A stretch of DNA of 64,000 nucleotides, from positions 1 through 64,000 of the forward strand of contig JBCBEC010000037.1 in NCBI GenBank assembly GCA_038528965.1, given 5' to 3'. Of the stretch, positions 32,631 to 40,963 are shown piece by piece; the stretch's first letter is position 1, and each line of letters begins with the position of its first letter. The translations under genes were made by a program, and so were the position numbers. The notes under the pieces were generated by a model that worked only from the letters and a program-made list of their open reading frames with translations, made no database searches and was not told where the DNA came from. Source of the stretch: Lewinella sp038528965 (lineage in GTDB: Bacteria > Bacteroidota > Bacteroidia > Chitinophagales > Saprospiraceae).

Positions 32631-32961
32631 GAAATCTTTAGGCACAAACCGGAGTCTATAGCTGTATTTTTTATCTCCTTGCGGAAGCGTAAGCGTTCCC
32701 GATGTGGAATGGGATTTTTTATAGTTTTTGTGCTTACTTACAGGCCAGAGGCTCCTCAAATAATAACAAGCGCCAATTTTAGAAACGTTTCATAGTGTTT
32801 CCCAATAGGCTGATACAAATGTGAGGAGAATAATTGAATTAAAGGCGTATTTTTTTACCTGTTTCTGGAATAAAATACAATTATACTTTTTTACTAAAAA
32901 ATTGATTTATAATTATTTACCTTCACACTCAAGCAATAATTCTGAATAATATTTTTTCGAT

Positions 32962-34449
32962 ATGCGGGACAGTAAACTGGTGAAAAATCTAAAAAAACTG
33001 GACGGTAAGACTCGTCAACGGTTTAAAGTATATGTAAACTCCCCCTACTTTAACCAACACAAAAAGACGAAACAACTGCTACAGTACCTCTACCAGTACG
33101 TGGACAAGAACGAAAAGAAGTTAGATCGGCATCTGGTCTTCAAAAAACTCTTTCCCGACACCGATTATTCAGAACAGCTACTATTCGACACCATGTCGAG
33201 TCTAAAAAAACTCTTACATAGCTTTCTTGCGCAGCAGCGCTACGAAGCTCGTCCTTTTGCCGAAGAGCTCTACTTACTAGAATACGCCTACTTCAACAAT
33301 CAATTTGACCTATTGACCAACCGCGCTAAGCAGTTGGATCGCCGCCTGAGCAATTATCCCTTCCGCGATTCGGAGCACTATCACGCCCGCTTTCGCTACA
33401 TTAATACCATGGCCTATTACCAGGTTCACCACGGAGATCGCTCCAAAACGGATCGACTACAGGCGCTCAATGACCAGTTGGATCGCTACTACTTTTTGGA
33501 AAAATTACGCCACAGCTGTCAGCTGGTCACTAACGAATTATTGATCAACTCCAAGTTTGAGTATACTTTCTTGGAAGAAGTACTGGAGTACTACCGGGAA
33601 AAGAAACACCGCTTTGCGGATGATCTCTCCATCCACCTGTATTACACCATTCTCATGAGTTTAAGGGAAGATGAGAAATCAGAGCATTACCAGGAACTCA
33701 AACGTCTCCTAAAAGAACAGGTGGACCGCTTGAGCCCGCGCGAGAAAAGTGACTTGTATTCGTACTCCAATAACTATTGTGTGCGGCAAATCAACAAAGG
33801 TTACCGCGACTTCCAAAAAGAGCTTTTCGAACTTTACCAGGAAGGTCTTTCCAATGGACTAATCTTCACCAACGGCCTACTCAACGAATGGAACTACAAG
33901 AATATCACTGTACTGGGTTGTATTCTGGGTGAATTTGAGTGGACGGAGGAGTTTCTGGAGACTTACAAAGAGCGCCTACCGGAAAAACCGCGGGAAAACT
34001 CCTACAATTATAACATGGCCCACCTCAATTATTCCAAACGCAACTACAGCGAGGCCCTGGACCACTTACTATTGGTACGCTTCTCCGACGTAAAATATCA
34101 CCTTAATTATAACAACCTACTACTGGCTACCTACTACGCCCTGGGCGATACCGAAGCACTCATGTCTCTTTTGGACACTTTCCGCATTTACGTGATTCGT
34201 AATCGGAAGATGACAGTAGACCTGAAAAAACAATACACCAACTTCTTGCGCTACGCCAAGAAACTGACGCAAATCAAGCAATTACCACGCTCCTTTGGTG
34301 GTAGCTCAAAAGAGGAGAAGTTTGCCGCACTGTACATGCAAATTCGCCAAGCAGAGAATATCGTGAATCGTTATTGGCTGGAGAATACTTGCCGACAGGA
34401 AGCCGGAGATGCATTGGAAAAACTACTGGCTGAGCAGGAAACGGTTTAA
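32962..34449 (+). CDS. Large helical protein of unknown function
   Basis: The 495-residue protein has no signal peptide or membrane segment. It is rich in charged and aromatic residues and almost entirely helical (FKVYVNSPYFNQHKKTKQLLQYLYQYV, LFDTMSSLKKLLHSFLAQQRYEA, HSCQLVTNELLINSKFEY). Repeated helix-pair spacing with Tyr/Leu positions suggests a TPR-like or other alpha-solenoid. The sequence style is shared by other long helical proteins of Saprospiraceae, including the partial one at the right edge of this window (63426-64000), though I see no direct alignment between the two. The window gives no functional context: it is divergent from the tetR operon and followed by a GHL10 gene. A cytoplasmic scaffold or regulatory role is possible. 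Confidence 0.8.
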   Translation: MRDSKLVKNLKKLDGKTRQRFKVYVNSPYFNQHKKTKQLLQYLYQYVDKNEKKLDRHLVFKKLFPDTDYSEQLLFDTMSSLKKLLHSFLAQQRYEARPFAEELYLLEYAYFNNQFDLLTNRAKQLDRRLSNYPFRDSEHYHARFRYINTMAYYQVHHGDRSKTDRLQALNDQLDRYYFLEKLRHSCQLVTNELLINSKFEYTFLEEVLEYYREKKHRFADDLSIHLYYTILMSLREDEKSEHYQELKRLLKEQVDRLSPREKSDLYSYSNNYCVRQINKGYRDFQKELFELYQEGLSNGLIFTNGLLNEWNYKNITVLGCILGEFEWTEEFLETYKERLPEKPRENSYNYNMAHLNYSKRNYSEALDHLLLVRFSDVKYHLNYNNLLLATYYALGDTEALMSLLDTFRIYVIRNRKMTVDLKKQYTNFLRYAKKLTQIKQLPRSFGGSSKEEKFAALYMQIRQAENIVNRYWLENTCRQEAGDALEKLLAEQETV

Positions 34450-34666
34450 TACCATTCGACTTCAAGTATATACCAATCGGAAGTGGTAATCCCGTTCGGC
34501 GTACAGCCTGCGCTGAGCGGTTCCGATCTGCGACTTGGAACTTTACCCTAGATAAATAATCAGGCTCTGAATATACCATTTCATCGCCGAATAAAGTTTA
34601 TTACCTTAATTCGTTCGTTGGTAAAACGAATGGACTACTCTCCTTTGGGAAACACCATACACAACT

Positions 34667-36343
34667 ATGACACGTCTGACACCTCTTGTTTTCACTTTAG
34701 CACTCCTTTTCACCTTTACCTCCGCCAGTTGGGCACAGAAACTAGTCCGCGAGGCGCAACAAGCCCCCAAACGGGAACTAAGGGCAGTGTGGATTGCTAC
34801 GGTTCTTAACATTGACTACCCTCGCACCCCCTCAACCAACCCGATTGCCATCAAAGAACAGTACCGCAACCTACTGGATCAGATGCAAAACCTGGGGCTC
34901 AACGCGGTAATTGTCCAAGTGCGCCCGGCGGGAGATGCCTTCTACCCAAGTGTTCATGCACCCTGGTCTGCTTATCTCACTGGCCGGCAAGGTGCGCCTC
35001 CTCAAGAAGAATTTGATCCGCTGGACTTCATGATTGAAGAAACCCACCAGCGCGGCATGGAATTTCACGCCTGGATTAATCCATTCCGAGCGTCAATGAA
35101 TTTAGATACCAGTAGCTTACACCTCACTCACCCGGTGCACCAGCATCCAGATTGGCTGGTCACTTACGGTACGAAGATGTACTTCAATCCGGGCATTCCT
35201 GAAGTGCGAGACCATCTGGTAGATGTCGTTGGAGAATTGGTAGACAATTACGAAAACCTCGATGGTATCCATATTGACGACTACTTCTACCCCTACCCTA
35301 TTGCGGATACGCCATTCCCGGACAGTACCACCTTCAAGTTTTACGGTGGCCCGGTGAAAGACATTAATGATTGGCGGCGCCGAAATACCGATCAACTAGT
35401 ACAAGCGCTACACGAGCGCATTAAAACAACTCGACCCAGTATCCAATTTGGCGTAAGCCCCTTTGGTGTATGGAGAAATGAGGCCGATGCCCCCCGCCGC
35501 GGCTCTGCTACCAGAGCAGGAGTGACTTCTTACGATGATCTCTACGCGGATGTCATCAACTGGATCAACAAAGGCTGGATTGACTACATTATGCCGCAGT
35601 TGTACTGGAACATTGGCTTTGAACCCGCTGATCACCAAACCCTGGTGCAGTGGTGGAGTAGCAACTCGCGCGACTTGCCAATCTACGTTGGCCACAGTGC
35701 CTACAAGGTGGGTAACAATCAGGTTGAAGCCTGGAATGACCCGGGGGAAATCCCTCGTCAAATCGACCTTAATCGCCGTAATTTCCAAACCCTGGGTAGT
35801 GCTTTCTTTAGTGCCAAGTCCCTCTTGGGGAATCCACTCCGCTTAAAGGATAGTCTTCGTCACTACTACGCACATAAAGCCTTGTGGCAGGAACGCCCGG
35901 AACTAGAACTTCCTAAACTCAACGCGGTAGATCTGCGCCGTCCTAAATGGAAACAAGAATCGGTCCGACTACAGTGGCGCCCCGGGCGCAGCCGTGAAAA
36001 CGTACGTCAAGAGGCACATTATTACGTCGTGTATCGCTTTGAAGGGAGAAGCCTAGGCAGCATTGAAGATCCCGCCAATATTTACACTATTACCCCTATC
36101 CAAGCCGGTGATCAGAAAAAGGTGACTTTTTACGATACTCATACCCGCCCCGGTGAGACTTATACCTACGCCGTTACGGCTGTAAACGTAGCGCATATGG
36201 AAAGTAACCTCAGTAATGCTCGGTCAATTCTCCAGAAGGATGCGAACCGTATACGGGTACCCAGAACTAAGAAACAACGTGAGCGCAAACAACGCACTAG
36301 GGTGCGTAGGAGAGATTTGCGGGCCAATCAAAGTTCACGCTAA
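34667..36343 (+). CDS. Secreted glycoside-hydrolase-like family 10 protein (GHL10/DUF187)
   Basis: The 558-residue protein has a signal peptide to about residue 23 (ASWAQ). The following ELRAVWIATVLNIDYP and QNLGLNAVIVQVRPAGDAFYPS, then DPLDFMIEETHQRGMEFHAWINPFRAS, DGIHIDDYFYPYP and INKGWIDYIMPQLYW are the ordered motifs of the GHL10 TIM-barrel (PF02638), known from YngK. The acidic residues in IDDYFYP and the IMPQLYW strand are likely catalytic or substrate contacts. Residues about 425-525 form a fibronectin III-like domain (YVVYRFEG, YTYAVTAVN), and the tail is highly basic (KKQRERKQRTRVRRR). Family members act on peptidoglycan-like or other cell-surface glycans; the true substrate is unknown here. 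The basic tail may bind the surface. Confidence 0.9.
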   Translation: MTRLTPLVFTLALLFTFTSASWAQKLVREAQQAPKRELRAVWIATVLNIDYPRTPSTNPIAIKEQYRNLLDQMQNLGLNAVIVQVRPAGDAFYPSVHAPWSAYLTGRQGAPPQEEFDPLDFMIEETHQRGMEFHAWINPFRASMNLDTSSLHLTHPVHQHPDWLVTYGTKMYFNPGIPEVRDHLVDVVGELVDNYENLDGIHIDDYFYPYPIADTPFPDSTTFKFYGGPVKDINDWRRRNTDQLVQALHERIKTTRPSIQFGVSPFGVWRNEADAPRRGSATRAGVTSYDDLYADVINWINKGWIDYIMPQLYWNIGFEPADHQTLVQWWSSNSRDLPIYVGHSAYKVGNNQVEAWNDPGEIPRQIDLNRRNFQTLGSAFFSAKSLLGNPLRLKDSLRHYYAHKALWQERPELELPKLNAVDLRRPKWKQESVRLQWRPGRSRENVRQEAHYYVVYRFEGRSLGSIEDPANIYTITPIQAGDQKKVTFYDTHTRPGETYTYAVTAVNVAHMESNLSNARSILQKDANRIRVPRTKKQRERKQRTRVRRRDLRANQSSR

Positions 36344-36376
36344 GAGCTGTAATCATCCACAATTAGGTTAGCACTC

Positions 36377-36414
36377 GAAAGCCGTTTAGTCCACATAGAA
36401 ACTAAACGGCTTTC
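36377..36414. terminator. Strong stem-loop after GHL10 gene
   Basis: GAAAGCCGTTTAGT (36377-36390) pairs perfectly over 14 bp with ACTAAACGGCTTTC (36401-36414) around a 10-base loop. There is only a short T-run inside the stem, but the position 30 bp after the stop supports a terminator for the plus strand. Confidence 0.65.
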
Positions 36415-36437
36415 ATCTAGGAATGCTCTACCCTTCG

Positions 36438-36445
36438 TAAATTTG
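36438..36445 (+). promoter_or_regulatory. Candidate -7 element TAAATTTG for the DinB-fold gene
   Basis: TAAATTTG is an exact match to the Bacteroidota TAnnTTTG element and lies 23 bp before the start ATG at 36468. No clear TTTG -33 element stands 19-21 bp upstream, so the promoter is only half supported. Confidence 0.4.
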
Positions 36446-36467
36446 CCAGCCACCAGTAGCCAACACC

Positions 36468-36947
36468 ATGAACTTAGCCAAACAAGTTGCCAATCAGCTC
36501 CGAGAAGTCTTTATCGATGGAAAATGGGTAGCGTTCACCAATATTAAGGAGCAGATCAGCGACCTCAATTGGGAACAGGCCACGCTGTCCATCGAAGGCC
36601 TAAATAGCATTGCCTTGCTCACCTTTCATCTTAATTATTACGCAGCAGGCTTAATTCAAGTACTGGAAGGTGGTCCTTTGGAGATGAGGGACAAGTACAG
36701 TTATGATATGCCTCCCATCACCTCGGAAGCAGACTGGACTGCGCTTAAAGAGAAATGTTTGACTGATGCAGAGCGACTCGTTGAATTGGTGCAAGAACTC
36801 CAACAGGAAGTGCTTGAAGGCTCATTTGTAGAGGAAAAATACGGCAACTACTACCGTAATCTATTAGGTACGGTAGAGCACACCTACTATCATTTTGGGC
36901 AGATCGTGATCATCAAGAAGTTAGTGCTCGCTCGTTCCGCGGAATAA
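36468..36947 (+). CDS. DinB-fold (YfiT-like) metalloprotein
   Basis: The 159-residue cytosolic protein fits the four-helix DinB/YfiT fold. Candidate metal ligands are the His in LLTFHLNYYAAG (helix 2) and two His in VEHTYYHFGQIVIIKKL (last helix), the usual three-His arrangement. Family members bind zinc or nickel and include thiol-dependent transferases, but most are uncharacterised. The 3' end overlaps the convergent TruC-like gene by 27 bp, so the transcripts of the two genes may interact. Confidence 0.85.
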   Translation: MNLAKQVANQLREVFIDGKWVAFTNIKEQISDLNWEQATLSIEGLNSIALLTFHLNYYAAGLIQVLEGGPLEMRDKYSYDMPPITSEADWTALKEKCLTDAERLVELVQELQQEVLEGSFVEEKYGNYYRNLLGTVEHTYYHFGQIVIIKKLVLARSAE

Positions 36948-37676
36948 CTGTAGGAGTTCTTCAAAAACCTTCGGAATCATTGCTTCTGCCATTATCTCCT
37001 GCGCTAAGACCGGATGTGTGAAGGTCAGCCGTTGCGAATGCAAATAGAGTCGCTTGTAACCTACAAGACCAGCTACCAAACGATTTAGACCATAGTCGCC
37101 GTGCTCAGAATCACCAATGATATCGTAACGTTGCTGAGCGCAATGCTGGCGGAGTTGATGCCATCTTCCCGTTTCTGGAAACAACTCCAATAAGCTGATC
37201 GCCTGATTCGCTTCTTCCCGATGTTCTCGGCCCGTAGCCAAGGTTTCCAACAATTTAAAATGAGTTACGGCTTTGGCCTTTTTCCCTTTTCGAGCTTTCT
37301 TCACTGGCAAATCTAATGTACCAGATGCGGGGGGAACACCTTTGACAATTGCCACGTAGCGCTTTTGCACCGTCCGTTGGGCAAACTGATTGGTTAATTG
37401 TTGTGCCAATTCAGAAGAACGAGCCAGCAGCAACACTCCTGAGGTCTTGGCATCAAGGCGATGTACATTATAGATTGATCCATCCAGCTGCTTGCCCAGC
37501 ACTTGCGTTACGTAGGGCGCATCGTGGGGCATCCCGCGCGTCTTGTGCACGGGTAAACCAGCAGGTTTGTCAATGACCACTAGATGATCATCCTGGAATA
37601 AGATGGGAAGCTGCTCCACAGTAGATATTAAAGGTTCAGGGGGTGCAAGATACGTGGAAAGTTGACTTCTACTCAT
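36921..37676 (-). CDS. truC: RluA-family pseudouridine synthase, TruC-like
   Basis: The 251-residue enzyme converts uridine to pseudouridine in RNA. The catalytic motif NVHRLDAKTSGVLLLARSS carries Asp75. LVVIDKPAGLPVHKT, RTVQKRYVAIVKG, ELFPETGRWHQLRQHCAQ and IIGDSEHGDYGLNRL follow in order. The absence of an S4 domain, the length and the GDSEHGD..LN block agree best with TruC, which modifies tRNA position 65, but RluC/RluA-type activities on rRNA cannot be excluded. Its end overlaps the DinB-fold gene by 27 bp on the opposite strand. Confidence 0.85.
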   Translation of the reverse strand: MSRSQLSTYLAPPEPLISTVEQLPILFQDDHLVVIDKPAGLPVHKTRGMPHDAPYVTQVLGKQLDGSIYNVHRLDAKTSGVLLLARSSELAQQLTNQFAQRTVQKRYVAIVKGVPPASGTLDLPVKKARKGKKAKAVTHFKLLETLATGREHREEANQAISLLELFPETGRWHQLRQHCAQQRYDIIGDSEHGDYGLNRLVAGLVGYKRLYLHSQRLTFTHPVLAQEIMAEAMIPKVFEELLQLFRGTSEH

Positions 37677-37725
37677 GAGCTTTTAAGAACAGAATGAAAA
37701 GTAATGAACCCGTAGCTATATAAAA

Positions 37726-37760
37726 TAAAAAACCCGCCTTCGCTCTGGGAGCTTCGGCGG
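37726..37760 (-). terminator. Terminator after the glucosaminidase gene
   Basis: CCGCC-TTC-GCTC (37734-37745) pairs with GAGC-TTC-GGCGG (37749-37760), with an A-rich run on the left that gives a T-tract on the minus strand. It lies about 90 bp after the glucosaminidase stop codon and before the TruC-like gene. Confidence 0.75.
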
Positions 37761-37850
37761 ATGGTAATGGAGAACAAAACGTTACGATTTTTTAATCACA
37801 ATGGGTGATTGCTGATAAATGGGTTCTAGCATGCTGTTCCATAACTACAC

Positions 37851-38696
37851 TTATATCGTGGGTTCATCTAACTGCTCCAGGTGGAAGCGGTCGATAATTT
37901 CTAGCAACTGATTGGCATAATTGGGAGCCTTGCTGTAGCCAATATCTTCTAAGCCACGGGCCCAGGCACGTACATCATTACCGTACTTGGTAAGTGCACT
38001 GTAACGATTAACCAGCAGAAGGCTGTGCTCGCGCCAATTACGCCAGGCTGATTCATAGGGTTGACCTTCCATCGGAGCGCCGAAGTGATTATTATCCACT
38101 TTCGTCGCCATTGCTTGCCCGGCCTGACTCTCAATGATAGCTTGTGCCATTTTGATAGAAGCAGGCACACCAAATTTGCTCATCTCGGCCTGCGCAATAT
38201 GGCCAAAGCGCTCGAGGTAACTTTCCACGGAGGTGGCATCCAATTGAGCAGGATGATTGCGTTCTGTATGCTTAGCACTGGAAAAGGAAACGGACTGCAC
38301 GAACCCCATCTGATCAGCAGAGCCGTTGGTTTCATCGTAGGCAACGGCTTGCCCCAGGGGCGCCTTCATTTGGATAGAGAACTGAATATCGCGCTGCATG
38401 ACGTAGAAAAATAGTACTGCTACGGTAGTTACCTTTAATAGCGGCCAAGACCAAGACCGAAAGAACAGCAGCATTTTGCTAGGCTGATCAGATCGAGAAT
38501 GGCTTACTGTACGAGGCTGGCGGCGAGAAAGCAGATACCATAACTCCGCAACTATGCGTTTAAGGAACAGCCACAAGCGGGTCCAAAGGGCTGTCCAGTT
38601 AATAATCGGGCCGACAGGTGTTTCGCGCCCGGGCTGCATCCTCCTCTTTTGATCATACCCTCCCCGGGGTACATACTGCGTAGAATTTGATTTCAT
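37851..38696 (-). CDS. Membrane-anchored glucosaminidase (GH73/FlgJ-like)
   Basis: From the ATG at 38696 the protein has 281 residues; the 35 earlier residues of the open frame are hydrophobic but lie across the best promoter match, so I exclude them. The N-terminal 70 residues are basic and cytoplasmic, a single membrane helix spans about 84-100, and residues about 158-275 form the periplasmic catalytic domain. It begins ERFGHIAQAEMSKFGVPASIKMAQAIIESQAGQ, with probable catalytic Glu189, and continues NNHFGAP and RNWREHSLLLVNR. GH73 enzymes cleave N-acetylglucosaminyl bonds of peptidoglycan. A cell-wall growth or remodelling role is likely. Confidence 0.85.
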   Translation of the reverse strand: MKSNSTQYVPRGGYDQKRRMQPGRETPVGPIINWTALWTRLWLFLKRIVAELWYLLSRRQPRTVSHSRSDQPSKMLLFFRSWSWPLLKVTTVAVLFFYVMQRDIQFSIQMKAPLGQAVAYDETNGSADQMGFVQSVSFSSAKHTERNHPAQLDATSVESYLERFGHIAQAEMSKFGVPASIKMAQAIIESQAGQAMATKVDNNHFGAPMEGQPYESAWRNWREHSLLLVNRYSALTKYGNDVRAWARGLEDIGYSKAPNYANQLLEIIDRFHLEQLDEPTI

Positions 38697-39037
38697 GGCT
38701 GATGAATTTGCGAAACGAATAAAAGGTGCAATTGCACTGGTTGTTACTGACAATACAAATATAAAACAATAAGTTTTTATCAAACAAATTATTTTAAACA
38801 TTTATTTTTTGTTTGTTTTATCAAGTAAGAATTAAAACATTGACAACCAAATACTTAACAACAACATAACATATCGAAACAAACTTGACACTTTTAAAAC
38901 ATTTTTAAACAACACCCTATTTCCAACACTTAATCGAACACTAGAAGAGGGGCTATTTTGTGGTTCGAGGTGGTTTTAGTATCTATGTGTACTGAGAGCA
39001 GTGGAGGCAAACAATGAGTTAACTACAGCCAAAAAAC
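38697..39037. other. A/T-rich divergent intergenic region
   Basis: This 341-bp gap between the glucosaminidase and the phosphodiesterase is very A/T-rich, with runs of AAAAC and TTTAAA. It contains the inverted repeat CAAACAAA (38781-38788) / TTTGTTTG (38808-38815) and the glucosaminidase promoter. No gene or RNA is recognised. Confidence 0.6.
38756..38788 (-). promoter_or_regulatory. Candidate glucosaminidase promoter
   Basis: On the minus strand TATATTTG (38763-38756) is an exact TAnnTTTG element, and TTTG lies 17 or 21 bp upstream (38784-38781 or 38788-38785). Transcription would start near 38750, about 54 bp before the ATG at 38696. Confidence 0.55.
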
Positions 39038-39799
39038 ATGCGGATAATACAGATTACGGATCTCCATATCGGAGGGCCTACGGAGTACCCGTTCGAGGTA
39101 GATGTACGCACCAATTTTCTGCGCATTCTTGATGAGATCACCCAGGCTGATCATGACCTGCTGGTCATCAGTGGAGATCTTTGCTACCAGGACGGAGAAG
39201 AAGCGATTTATCAATGGATCAAAACGGAGCTGGATAAACGCCAACTTACTTACGCGGTAATTCCTGGCAACCATGATGATGACCAGATGCTCATTGACAC
39301 CTTCGAACTCCCTGAGGATCGGCGAGAAAATTTCTTCTTCCACCTGACCGATTCCGCCCCAGTGGCCTTTCTCAATTCTGGCAAGGGTAGCGTCAACGAC
39401 TCAGAGTTACAGTCACTTACGGCGTATCTAGACCGCAACGCCAGCCCGGTTTGTATTTTCATGCATCATCCCCCTTTACCAATGGGCGTACCTTACATGG
39501 ATGACAACCACAGCATGACTGAAACTGAAGCACTGCTGGAAATCTTAAGCAAGCACCCCTACCCCATCACCATCTTCACCGGACACTACCATGTTGACAA
39601 ATCCGTACGCTGGCAAAATGTGGATGTGCACGTCACCCCCAGCTGCTTTTTTCAGATTGACTGGCGCCAGCAAGATTTTGCGGTAGACCACCACCGCTGT
39701 GCTTACCGCTGGATTGACTGGGATGGTAATACCTTGCAGCACGGGTTGCACTATATTGAAGGTGCCTACCCTTGCAAAGCTGGAGTTCTGGTAGGCTAG
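39038..39799 (+). CDS. Calcineurin-like metallophosphoesterase, CpdA-like
   Basis: The 253-residue protein carries the complete dimetal phosphoesterase motif series: ITDLHIGG (Asp and His ligands), VISGDLCYQDG, VIPGNHDDD, CIFMHHPPLP and FTGHYHVDK. This pattern and length match class III cyclic nucleotide phosphodiesterases such as CpdA, which hydrolyse cAMP. The inserted TEYPFEVDVRTNF block after DLHIGG is also typical. It has no signal peptide and so acts in the cytoplasm. Other substrates (nucleotide or lipid phosphodiesters) are possible. Confidence 0.87.
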   Translation: MRIIQITDLHIGGPTEYPFEVDVRTNFLRILDEITQADHDLLVISGDLCYQDGEEAIYQWIKTELDKRQLTYAVIPGNHDDDQMLIDTFELPEDRRENFFFHLTDSAPVAFLNSGKGSVNDSELQSLTAYLDRNASPVCIFMHHPPLPMGVPYMDDNHSMTETEALLEILSKHPYPITIFTGHYHVDKSVRWQNVDVHVTPSCFFQIDWRQQDFAVDHHRCAYRWIDWDGNTLQHGLHYIEGAYPCKAGVLVG

Positions 39800-40017
39800 T
39801 TGCTAGCCATGTGGAATTGGAGTAGGCTTTTAAGCTTGATCTTTGGAACAATTCGTCTAAAAGACCGTACTCCTTATCAGGTGGGTGGGCAGATCATTGT
39901 GCTCAGGTGTCAGTAACCACTGGTACAAAACGGAATTGGTTTTAACCGGTGACTCAAACCAGAATAAAGTTTGCTGTAAACACCCTAAATTTAAAGGCCA
40001 CCTAAGTATTAAGACAG

Positions 40018-40878
40018 GTGAACTCCGTAAAACAGAAAGTCATCCTAAACCGAGTTGAAGCAGCACTTGCCACTCCCGCCCAGGAGTCGAGCTTCTCTGT
40101 TTATGAACTTCTGATATTACTCCGTACCCTCACCAACCACCAGCCTGCGTTAGCAAAGCAACTATTCTCGCATTTCTGGGCACCGACGGCTAACCCAACA
40201 CCAGCTCATCCGCTACCAGCTTATCAACTCTGCCAGGGTATAGCAATCAGGGAGTGCTCCCGTAATCAGAGCTTTCCAGGGCTGTCTGCTGCTGAACTTA
40301 AGTCGGTACTTCAGCATCGTCAGCAATTGCAAAGATTATTAGATCCAGAGACCAGTGGGGTTATTACACTGAGCGAAAGAGACATTCCTCAAAATGAGCT
40401 ACTGGGCCTACAGACCTTGTGGATTCAAAATGTAGAACTCCTCAGTACCCTGGCAACAGCTGCCGGATTAGATACCGAAGAAATTTCCTTGCAGCTAGAA
40501 GTGTTAACCCACGAAACCAATCATCAGTTTTGGTCAGTAGACTCAGGTACTTATCTGCTTCATCCCAATAATAACAGCCAGGTCAACAGCCCCCAGCCAT
40601 TGCAGTATCTACCGCTCTGGGCAAAAATTCCGGATCAGGATCAGGCGGAAGATATGCTAATACAGCTCCGGACCACTACCCCGCCCTGGACTAAACCAGA
40701 AGATACAAGTTGGGTATCTGCCACAACTCTACTCATCTACGAAGGCTTGCAGCACTACGAAATGCACAAAGCTGCACAGGAACTGAAGAGCTACCTCTAT
40801 CGCCACTGCTACAATAAACAAGATAATTGGCTTCACGCTTGTATATCCCTGGCTTTTGCGGCATCTTCACCCGCCTAA
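40018..40878 (+). CDS. Degenerate (alpha/alpha)6-glycosidase-like protein of unknown function
   Basis: The 286-residue protein starts at GTG and has no signal peptide. The second half recalls the C-terminal end of MGH1-like/GH15-like glycosidases: IQNVELLSTLATAAGLDTEE, THETNHQFWSVDSGTYL, QYLPLWAKIPDQDQAEDMLIQL and LLIYEGLQHYEMHKAAQELK follow the order seen in those folds (helix pair, W.......Y, PLWA-IP--QAE, GL--Y----A--L). The first half of the barrel is missing and no catalytic acid is evident, so this may be a shortened, non-catalytic relative. It stands 85 bp before the oligo-1,6-glucosidase gene, probably in one operon, so a role in alpha-glucan or trehalose-type sugar use is inferred. 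Confidence 0.7.
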   Translation: MNSVKQKVILNRVEAALATPAQESSFSVYELLILLRTLTNHQPALAKQLFSHFWAPTANPTPAHPLPAYQLCQGIAIRECSRNQSFPGLSAAELKSVLQHRQQLQRLLDPETSGVITLSERDIPQNELLGLQTLWIQNVELLSTLATAAGLDTEEISLQLEVLTHETNHQFWSVDSGTYLLHPNNNSQVNSPQPLQYLPLWAKIPDQDQAEDMLIQLRTTTPPWTKPEDTSWVSATTLLIYEGLQHYEMHKAAQELKSYLYRHCYNKQDNWLHACISLAFAASSPA

Positions 40879-40963
40879 TAATTTCCGCAAATCGGTGCCT
40901 GTCCTATCGGGTATGTATTCGTGAAACGGGCATCATACCTGCAAAGCATAAATTGGGAGTAGT

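Larger units (their letters stand above)
32349..32961. other. Control region between tetR operon and helical protein gene
   Basis: This 613-bp gap holds the tetR promoter region with an inverted repeat (32474-32510), a strong minus-oriented terminator (32598-32630) and, farther right, a CACATTTG element on the minus strand near 32817-32824 that is one mismatch from TAnnTTTG. Together they suggest a short untranslated minus-strand transcript. The right end (32830-32960) is A/T-rich and should contain the promoter of the plus-strand gene at 32962. The ~100-codon frame across the terminator is not convincing as a gene. Confidence 0.5.

Noticed and set aside
32445..32759. A 104-codon minus-strand frame upstream of tetR
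   Set aside because: It begins with TTG, crosses a strong terminator hairpin and the operator palindrome, and its second half is an aromatic-rich stretch unlike a real protein.
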